A stretch of 64,000 nt of DNA from an uncultured Pelagibacteraceae bacterium (GTDB lineage Bacteria; Pseudomonadota; Alphaproteobacteria; Pelagibacterales; Pelagibacteraceae), in the NCBI GenBank assembly GCA_913050185.1, contig CAJXBA010000001.1, positions 19,311 through 83,310 of the forward strand, written 5' to 3'. The notes under the pieces are model-generated. The model made no database searches and was not told the origin of the DNA. It saw only the letters and a program-made list of their open reading frames with translations. Below are positions 57,324 through 64,000 of this stretch, one piece after another. Position 1 is the first letter of the stretch, and each line of letters starts with the position of its first letter. The position numbers were made by a program, and so were the translations under genes.

Positions 57324-58817
57324 TTAGTTCTTTTGCCTTCTTAAAAAGGCTGGTATTTCGAAATTTTCCTCTGACTCTGAATTTTCGAACAATTCAGGTT
57401 CTTTTGTTTTATGATCTTCTTTGACATCTTGGTTTTCGTATATCTCTGGTCCTTCTTCATTATTATTTTTTGTATCTATAAAATTAGTTTCCTTATCATC
57501 AGAAAACGATTGTGGATTTGCCAGCTCAATACTATCTACTTCAAAATTTGGCAGTTCATCATCTGATTTAGACATTTCTTCTGTATTGTCATGACCATTT
57601 TCCACATTTTGTAGGTAGGTAGCATTCTCTATTGAAATATTTTCAAGTGAATTTTCGTTAGTTTGTGTTTGTTCTTTCTCAGTCTTACTTTCTTTAATTT
57701 CGGCAACATTTATATCCAAAGCCGTAGCTCCCTCGGTTGCGCTTATAGCAGGCTGGTTAAAAACTGAAGTTTTTGGTGAATTATCACTATAGCCAAGATT
57801 TCTATTATGAATTCTATGAACCATGCTGACCACAGGCTTTGTTTGAGGTCCTTGATTATCTAAAGCTGTAGCAACAATAGACACTCTCATTTTACCATCT
57901 AGCGTGGAATCAGTTATTGCTCCAATAATTAATTCTGCTTCAGAATCTACTTCTGCTCTAACTTTGTTAACAGACTCATCAACCTCGAATAGAGTAAGAT
58001 CCTTCCCTCCAGTAATATTTACCAAAAGTCCTCTTGCTCCTTGGAGCGAGTATTCATCAATTAAAGGATTCTTAAGAGCTTGATCTGCAGCGTCGGATGC
58101 TCTTTTTTCTCCCTCAGCTTCTCCGGTGCCCATCATAGCCTTGCCCATACCACTCATAACAGTTTCTACATCTGCAAAATCCAAATTAATCAATCCTGGT
58201 CGCACCATCAAATCCGTTATACTTTGAACACCTTGTTTTAGAACTCTGTTAGATAATTCAAAAGATTCTTCAAAAGTAGTTTTTTCACTAGCAACTTTAA
58301 ATAAATTCTGATTTGGAATAACTATATTAGTATCTACATGCTTTCTAAGTTCTTCCAAACCTTTCATAGCTCTTTTCATCCTACTCGGACCTTCATACGA
58401 AAAGGGCAATGTAACTACTCCAACTGTTAGAATATTTAGTTCTTTAGCCGCTCTTGCTATAACATGAGATGCTCCTGTTCCAGTACCACCACCCATTCCT
58501 GCGGTGATAAAAACCATATTGCAACCCTGTAAATAATTAATTATTTCATTTAAAGATTCATCTGCTGAAGCTTGTCCAAGATCAAGTTTACCTCCAGCAC
58601 CCAATCCTTTGGTTAAATTCGAACCCAATTGGATTTTAGCTTCCGCTCTGCTCATCTTTAAATCTTGAGCATCTGTGTTAATCGCAACAAATTCTACACC
58701 TTTTAAATCTTCATCAATCATACCGTTAATAGCATTTCCACCAGCTCCACCAACTCCCAGTACCAAAATTCTTGGTTTTAATTCTCTCAATTCTGCAACA
58801 TTTACATTAATAGTCAT
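57324..58817 (-). CDS. ftsZ: Cell division protein FtsZ
   Basis: LGVGGAGGNAINGMI, AGMGGGTGTGAS tubulin signature, C-terminal EIPAFLRRQ peptide. Confidence 0.98.
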   Translation of the reverse strand: MTINVNVAELRELKPRILVLGVGGAGGNAINGMIDEDLKGVEFVAINTDAQDLKMSRAEAKIQLGSNLTKGLGAGGKLDLGQASADESLNEIINYLQGCNMVFITAGMGGGTGTGASHVIARAAKELNILTVGVVTLPFSYEGPSRMKRAMKGLEELRKHVDTNIVIPNQNLFKVASEKTTFEESFELSNRVLKQGVQSITDLMVRPGLINLDFADVETVMSGMGKAMMGTGEAEGEKRASDAADQALKNPLIDEYSLQGARGLLVNITGGKDLTLFEVDESVNKVRAEVDSEAELIIGAITDSTLDGKMRVSIVATALDNQGPQTKPVVSMVHRIHNRNLGYSDNSPKTSVFNQPAISATEGATALDINVAEIKESKTEKEQTQTNENSLENISIENATYLQNVENGHDNTEEMSKSDDELPNFEVDSIELANPQSFSDDKETNFIDTKNNNEEGPEIYENQDVKEDHKTKEPELFENSESEENFEIPAFLRRQKN

Positions 58818-59278
58818 TTCCCCTCCTTTTTAAATTGTGATTCCCATTTTAGACTTGCTCTATTCAAATTAGCTTTTTTTCTCGCCTGTGTTTTGAATTT
58901 TTCAAATAATTTAGGTTCCCAAATTTGAAAAGTTTTTCCTTGACCTACAAAAAGCATTGTCTGTTTTATTTTTGCATGTTCTAATAATTTACTTGATATA
59001 GAAATTCTTCCTTCGCCATCAAATTGAAGATTGGTGCTATCAGCTAAAACAGAGGTAGCAAAAATATCTCTTTTTTCCTCAAAAGGATTAAGTGAATCTA
59101 TTGAGTCTGAAAGTTTTTCTATTCTACTTTGAGGACATGCCTCTATAGAGGGATTGTTAAAAGAAGGATAGCAAATGACGCCATTGTAACCCATGTTACT
59201 TAGATATGATCTAAAACTGGCTGGCACTGAAACCCTTCCTTTTTTGTCTAATCTGTTTTCGTATGTAGATAAAAACAT
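58814..59278 (-). CDS. mraZ: Division/cell wall cluster transcriptional regulator MraZ
   Basis: ENRLDKKGRVSVPASFRSYL and DGEGRISISSKLLEHAKI AbrB-like repeats. Confidence 0.95.
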   Translation of the reverse strand: MFLSTYENRLDKKGRVSVPASFRSYLSNMGYNGVICYPSFNNPSIEACPQSRIEKLSDSIDSLNPFEEKRDIFATSVLADSTNLQFDGEGRISISSKLLEHAKIKQTMLFVGQGKTFQIWEPKLFEKFKTQARKKANLNRASLKWESQFKKEGK

Positions 59279-59360
59279 GTTTTTTTACGTCAGCGGTGTC
59301 CTTTGAGAAATCATGATTTAATCTATGATTTGGCTTTCTGAACACCATCTACCCCTCCTT

Positions 59361-59385
59361 TGGGAATATTTGGGATATTATGGGA
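59361..59385. promoter_or_regulatory. Putative MraZ-binding box array (three TGGGA repeats, 10-bp period)
   Basis: TGGGAATATT TGGGATATTA TGGGA on + strand starting at 59361, 59371, 59381, 83 bp upstream of mraZ. Confidence 0.7.
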
Positions 59386-59556
59386 TATCAACCTATAATT
59401 GTCAATACCTTATTATTAGTTATTTTAGCTAAAAAAGCCTAATTTTATGAAATATTACCTAAGTTGATTTTGAGAAACAAATTTGAATCATTGTAGAATC
59501 AAACTATGAACACTCATAATTTTTCTATTTTTAGATGTGTGCTGAACTTTGAAAAC

Positions 59557-59922
59557 ATGCCAGACAATCTGTAAGCCGGGTTCTGTCATTTAAATTAGTC
59601 ATTTATCTGGAATTAAGTTCACACTTAACTTCTAGCAACCAACCCAGATGGCTAACTAAGAACTGTTTTCGGTCTAAAAATTAAAACCTTGCCATCTCTA
59701 TTTGGTCTTGCTCTCGGTGGGGTTTTCCATGCATTTTTTGTTACCAAAAAACCGGTGTGCTCTTACCACACCTTTTCACCCTTGCCTTGATTAGGCGGTT
59801 TATTTTCTGTGGCACTATCCCTGAGGTCTCCCTCGCCAGATGTTATCTGGCACCGTGTTCTTATAGAGCCCGGACTTTCCTCTCTTGTTCATCACAAAAG
59901 TGACTAATCAATTGTCTGGCAA
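59557..59922 (-). ncRNA. rnpB: RNase P RNA
   Basis: Reverse complement contains GAGGAAAGTCCGGGCTC, GAGGGAGACCTCAGGGATAGTGCCACAGAAA, AAGGGTGAAAAGGTGTGGTAAGAGCACACCG, AGAACCCGGCTTACAG; P1 pairing GCCAGACAAT/ATTGTCTGGC. Confidence 0.96.
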
Positions 59923-59952
59923 GGTCTTTATAATGCAAAAAAAGTAGTTAAA

Positions 59953-60690
59953 TCAAGAGCTTTTTTGCAGTTTATTTGCTAAATTTTGCGCAATTATAAA
60001 ACATTCTTGATCCAAGATTCCATTAATTAGTTCTTTTCTAAAGCGTCTTTGAAAGGCTTTAACAGTTTTAATATATAAATTTTTACCATTATTTGGAAAA
60101 CAATACCCAATATTTTTTAAATTTTTTAAAAATTTATTTTTATTTTGTTTTGTTCTAACTTTTAATCGCCTGCATCGTCTTAATAAATTAGACTCACAAT
60201 CATGCCAAATTCCAATTCCTTTTATTGCCAAATATTTCCACGGAAATTTTTCACCAGGATCAATTTTTCTTATAGGAGAAATATCAGAATGTCCTAAGAT
60301 ATTCCTGGCTTTGATATTATATTTCTTAACAAGTTTTTTACAAAGTTTTAATAAATTGGATATTTGTTCTTTTTTAAAACTTGTGTAACCAAATTGATGA
60401 CCCTTATTTACCAATTCTATTCCAATAGAATTATTATTCAAATTTTTATAACCACCCCAACGGGAATGACCAGCATGCCACGCAACGTGTTTTTCCTTGA
60501 CCAACTTGTAAATTAGTCCATTTCGACTTATCAAATAATGACTGCTTACGTTAGATTTGGAATCACGTAGTTTTTTTATAGATTCTCTCTCAGATTGCAT
60601 TCCCGTATAGTGAATTACTATGAATTTTATAGAATTGGTCAGTCTTTTTTTTCTATTATAATTAGGCGAAAATAAATTTATAATTTTCAT
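59953..60690 (-). CDS. N-acetylmuramoyl-L-alanine amidase (AmpD family) with peptidoglycan-binding-like C-terminus
   Basis: FIVIHYTGMQSERESIKKL, VSSHYLISRNG, AWHAGHSRWGG, GHSDISPIRKIDPGEKFPWKYL. Confidence 0.93.
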   Translation of the reverse strand: MKIINLFSPNYNRKKRLTNSIKFIVIHYTGMQSERESIKKLRDSKSNVSSHYLISRNGLIYKLVKEKHVAWHAGHSRWGGYKNLNNNSIGIELVNKGHQFGYTSFKKEQISNLLKLCKKLVKKYNIKARNILGHSDISPIRKIDPGEKFPWKYLAIKGIGIWHDCESNLLRRCRRLKVRTKQNKNKFLKNLKNIGYCFPNNGKNLYIKTVKAFQRRFRKELINGILDQECFIIAQNLANKLQKSS

Positions 60691-60796
60691 TTAATTAATA
60701 CGTTAGGAAAATCACCAAAAATGAGCCCATTTTCAACGATATTTTGACTATTTATTAATAAATAATATATATAGCATACTCAAAGAGGATATTTAA

Positions 60797-61609
60797 ATGT
60801 TAAGAAGATTTGTTTACATAACTACTTTTGCTTTTTTACTTCAAATAGGTTCTGCAGTCGCTGGATCAACTGGAAGCGAGAGTTTAAAAAAAAGTGGTTC
60901 ACAAAGTAGTGCTCCGGAGTGTTTTGAAGGGGTAAGCAGGGCCATATTCAGCATTAATCATGCTTTGGACAAAGTGGTATTTGAACCTGTTGCCAAGGGT
61001 TATAGGACAATACCTCATCCGATAAGGAAAGGAACCGGTAATGCGGTTGACAACTTACGTTCGCTGTTAACTTTTTCAAATAATATTTTACAAGGAAATT
61101 TTAGTGGTGCCGCAAACACTGCGGGAAGATTTGTTATTAATACAACTGTGGGCATTCTAGGAATATTTGATCCAGCTGATAACTTTTTCGGACTCGAAGA
61201 TCGCGGAAAAGAAGATTTTGGACAAACAATCGGTTATTGGGGAGCGAGTAGTGGTTGTTATTTCGTGCTCCCGATTTTAGGACCGACAACGATAAGAGAC
61301 AGTATAGGTTTAGTTGGTAACGTATTTTTAGATCCAGTATACCAAATAACACATAACACAGAGGTAAATGCCGGTATTGGTAATCAAAGTTATTCGGAAC
61401 ATAATTATTATTATTATAGAGGAACAGGTGCTGTAGATTTTAGAGCAAAGAACATTGAATCCTTTAATACTCTGGAAGAAACTTCCATTGATCTGTACGC
61501 TTCTGTAAAAAGCCTATACTTGCAAAACAGAAACAAAAAGATAATGAATTCTCAATCATCAATTAAAACTCAAGACGACAGCGATTGGGAAGAAATAGAT
61601 ACTAACTAA
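60797..61609 (+). CDS. mlaA: MlaA/VacJ family lipid-asymmetry protein
   Basis: FEGVSRAIFSINHALDKVVFEPVAKGYRTIPHPIRKGTGNAVDNLRSLLTFSNNILQG; GRFVINTTVGILGIFDPA. Confidence 0.93.
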   Translation: MLRRFVYITTFAFLLQIGSAVAGSTGSESLKKSGSQSSAPECFEGVSRAIFSINHALDKVVFEPVAKGYRTIPHPIRKGTGNAVDNLRSLLTFSNNILQGNFSGAANTAGRFVINTTVGILGIFDPADNFFGLEDRGKEDFGQTIGYWGASSGCYFVLPILGPTTIRDSIGLVGNVFLDPVYQITHNTEVNAGIGNQSYSEHNYYYYRGTGAVDFRAKNIESFNTLEETSIDLYASVKSLYLQNRNKKIMNSQSSIKTQDDSDWEEIDTN

Positions 61610-61629
61610 TTCGAAGAAAATAAATATAT

Positions 61630-62226
61630 ATGAAAAAAAAATTTTTCATTATTGTTTTTTTTGTTTTCTTTATTTTTCCAAACAATAGTAGTGCTTATAG
61701 CAGTGATCCCAAACAATTCATTACTGAAATAGTAAATGAAGCAAAAAACGTACTTGTCAACACAAATAGTAAAGAGTTCAAAACTAAAAAATTATCAGAA
61801 ATAGCAATGAAAACTGTAGATATTATAGGGGTGGCAAAATATACATTAGGAAGTCATAGAAAAAAATTGAATGATGATCAAACGCAAGAATACTTTTTAT
61901 TGTTTGAAAAATATTTTTTGAAAGTTTTTACAGAAAGGTTGACCGATTATTCTGAGCCTAAAATTGAAGTACTTTCGGCAGAGGTCGCTAATCCCAAATA
62001 TACAATAGTTAAAAGCCTATTACTCGCAACAGATAAAAAACCAGAAGTCAAAATTGACTGGAGAGTTTATACAAAAAATCCAGACAAACCATTAATAAGG
62101 GACTTAATTATAGAGGGCTTAAGTTTAGCAAGAGCCGAGAAAGAGCAGTTTAATTCTATAATTAATTCTAACAATGGTGATGTTACAAAATTATTTGTGT
62201 CGTTAAGAGAATTCATAAATAAATAA
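61630..62226 (+). CDS. mlaC: MlaC/Ttg2D family substrate-binding protein
   Basis: Signal peptide, YTLGSHRKKLNDDQTQEYFLLFEKYFLKVFTERLTDYS, DWRVYTKNPDKPLIRDLIIEGLSLA. Confidence 0.9.
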   Translation: MKKKFFIIVFFVFFIFPNNSSAYSSDPKQFITEIVNEAKNVLVNTNSKEFKTKKLSEIAMKTVDIIGVAKYTLGSHRKKLNDDQTQEYFLLFEKYFLKVFTERLTDYSEPKIEVLSAEVANPKYTIVKSLLLATDKKPEVKIDWRVYTKNPDKPLIRDLIIEGLSLARAEKEQFNSIINSNNGDVTKLFVSLREFINK

Positions 62227-62242
62227 CTTAATAGACCACCTT

Positions 62243-63226
62243 GTGGAAGAAAAATCTAGAATTATAAAAAAAGCAAGTGATGATCAATCCAGGCCGGTCA
62301 CATTCAACGATTCTTATGGCGGAAGCGAAAATCAATTAAGATCTTTATTGAAACATCTTCCTGACGAAAGTTTTAAAGATATTAATCTAATTTTAAATAA
62401 TGCTAATCATGACTTAATAGAAAAAAGCAAAATTAATATTCTTTGGATGCATCATTTTGTAAATCAAAAGGAAGCTAAAAATTTAGGCTCAAAAGATTTT
62501 GTCAACAAATTAGATTGGATAGTATTCAATTCCAATTGGAACTTTGAAAAATACGTATATCAATTTAAAATACCAGAAAACAAGTCGGTAGTAATCAAAA
62601 ATGCAATCGAAAAAGTTGATTTTAAAGAAAAACCTAAAGATAAAATAAACTTAATTTATCATACAACTCCTTGGAGAGGATTAGTTCATTTATTAAAAAT
62701 ATTTAATAATTTGAATCTAGAAAATGTTGAGCTTAACGTTTGTTCTTCGACTATAATTTATGGAAAAAAATTTGATAGTGTTATTGGAAAAAATTTTGAA
62801 AAAGTTTTTAATGAATGCAAAAATACAAAAAATGTAAATTATATTGGATTTTTAGAAAACAAAAAAATAATTGAACTTTTAAAAAAAATGCATATTTTCA
62901 CTCACCCAAGTATTTGGCCCGAAACAAGCTGTATTGCGGCAATTGAATCAATGGCGGCAGGTTGTGAAGTTGTAATTACAAATCTTGGAGCTCTCTATGA
63001 AACTTGTTCCCCATTTGGAACTTTTGTGAATTTTGACAGAAATTTTAATAATTTAGAAAAGAGATTTAGCAAAATTCTTACAAATAGTATCAAAAACTAT
63101 TGGACCGACGAAAATCAAAACAAACTCAAGTTACAAAGAGAATCAATCAATGCCACTTATTCATGGGATGTAAGATCTGTTGAATGGAAAAACTTCTTTA
63201 ATGAAGCAAGAGAAATAAAAGGTTAG
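62243..63226 (+). CDS. Group 1-type glycosyltransferase (TTG start)
   Basis: VIKNAIEKVDF, GLVHLLKIF, THPSIWPETSCIAAIESMAAGCEVVITNLGALYE. Confidence 0.82.
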   Translation: MEEKSRIIKKASDDQSRPVTFNDSYGGSENQLRSLLKHLPDESFKDINLILNNANHDLIEKSKINILWMHHFVNQKEAKNLGSKDFVNKLDWIVFNSNWNFEKYVYQFKIPENKSVVIKNAIEKVDFKEKPKDKINLIYHTTPWRGLVHLLKIFNNLNLENVELNVCSSTIIYGKKFDSVIGKNFEKVFNECKNTKNVNYIGFLENKKIIELLKKMHIFTHPSIWPETSCIAAIESMAAGCEVVITNLGALYETCSPFGTFVNFDRNFNNLEKRFSKILTNSIKNYWTDENQNKLKLQRESINATYSWDVRSVEWKNFFNEAREIKG

Positions 63227-63231
63227 ATGGT

Positions 63232-63308
63232 TGGTGGGCCCGCCAGGATTCGAACCTGGGACCAATACATTATGAGTGTACTGCTCTAACCAGCTGAGCT
63301 ACAGGCCC
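63232..63308 (-). tRNA. tRNA with CAT anticodon (elongator Met or Ile2 read by lysidine; Ile2 favoured)
   Basis: Reverse complement GGGCCTGTAGCTCAGCTGGTTAGAGCAGTACACTCATAATGTATTGGTCCCAGGTTCGAATCCTGGCGGGCCCACCA; variable-loop TTGGTC resembles tRNA-Ile(CAU). Confidence 0.93.
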
Positions 63309-63558
63309 TTACTATTTATTATCAACACTTTTTAGTGATTTCAAAAAATAAATCTACCTAAAAATTCTAACAAGGTTCCTCAGTTTCTACCCAGTTTCTA
63401 CTTTAGAATTAAACGAGCTAATAATACCAAGGTTTTATACTACCTTTCTTTTGAGTAAAGCTGAAATAAAAAGCCAGGGTTTACTTGCTTTTATCTATTG
63501 TTCTTTCCTCAGTTGATTTCATTCTTTGTTCCATGTGAAAACACCATCTCCTTAAGTC

Positions 63559-63604
63559 GCCAATCGAAACTCCCTACGGAGTTTCATTGGCTCCTTGCGG
63601 AGCC
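63559..63604 (-). other. GC-rich overlapping tandem hairpins (candidate structured RNA)
   Basis: Minus strand GGCTCC-GCAA-GGAGCC and GCCAATGAAACTCC-GTAG-GGAGTTTC(G)ATTGGC, perfect stems apart from one bulge. Confidence 0.6.
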
Positions 63605-64000
63605 TCTTAATGGAGGACCCATTTCGGTTTTCAACTTTCAATCTTTTCCAAGGGTCGATCCCGTCTCTCCAGAAAAGAATTACTACTCCTTTTGCTTTAA
63701 TTGTTTGATCCAGACAGTCATGGACACCAAAAACATTTTGGGGGTACACCCAGGGGGTATAGTCTTTTTTTTAAGTACCTAAGTGAAAAAAAATAATAAA
63801 AATTTCAAAACTTAATTGAAAAAAATATTATGAAAATTTATCCCGCCTCAGATTTCGGGGTGATTGGTTAATGGCATAGAACAGCAGGATACCTTCAGCG
63901 GGGGAAAACCATTGATGAATTATCGCTGAAGGCAATCCTTGAATATATTTGTTAATTGATTATAGAATTTATTTCTAATGATATTAATGCAATACAAATA

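Noticed and set aside
63640-63690. GGGTCGATCCC followed by GTCTCTCCA, resembling a T-arm and 3' end of a tRNA/tmRNA
   Set aside because: No matching acceptor 5' half, D-arm, anticodon arm or CCA; no tmRNA tag frame found.
63498-63782. Overlapping 94-aa (+) and 65-aa (-) ORFs
   Set aside because: No recognisable motifs, they oppose each other over the tandem-hairpin region, and composition looks non-coding; not called as CDS.

Overview
AT-rich (roughly 30% GC by eye), densely packed chromosomal window. Gene content and order look like a streamlined marine alphaproteobacterium, probably Pelagibacterales/SAR11-like (inference from gene order and composition only). Main blocks: (1) thiD(partial)-glmM-folP-ftsH-tilS-cpoB-pal-tolB-tolA-tolR-tolQ-RuvC-like-yebC-ymdB-like-fcl-zapA on the minus strand; (2) central carbon cluster tkt-gap-pgk-fba-thiE-efp-suhB-rpmE-trcR-rpsU-tRNA-fMet on the plus strand; (3) mixed accessory/metabolic genes (TauE, GNAT, M24 peptidase, NnrU, transaldolase, TrpB-like, MORN, fumC, AsmA-like, uvrD, pepP-like, ligA, bamD); (4) a complete ~19 kb dcw cell-wall/division cluster on the minus strand, with ftsZ between mraZ and rsmH and a fused MurE-MurF; (5) rnpB, ampD, mlaA, mlaC, a glycosyltransferase, a CAU tRNA, and a structured, apparently non-coding tail. 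Best second-look items: relocated ftsZ behind three 10-bp-phased MraZ-type boxes; rpsU (S21) that can only start at a rare codon (ATT) behind a perfect AGGAGG; a DUF1289-like ORF with an in-frame TGA at the expected conserved Cys; a phage-type RuvC at the ruvC locus with ruvA/ruvB missing; recN missing between bamD and ligA; small ORFs missed by the caller; and GC-rich tandem hairpins after the last tRNA. No CRISPR array, transposon or clear prophage was found.
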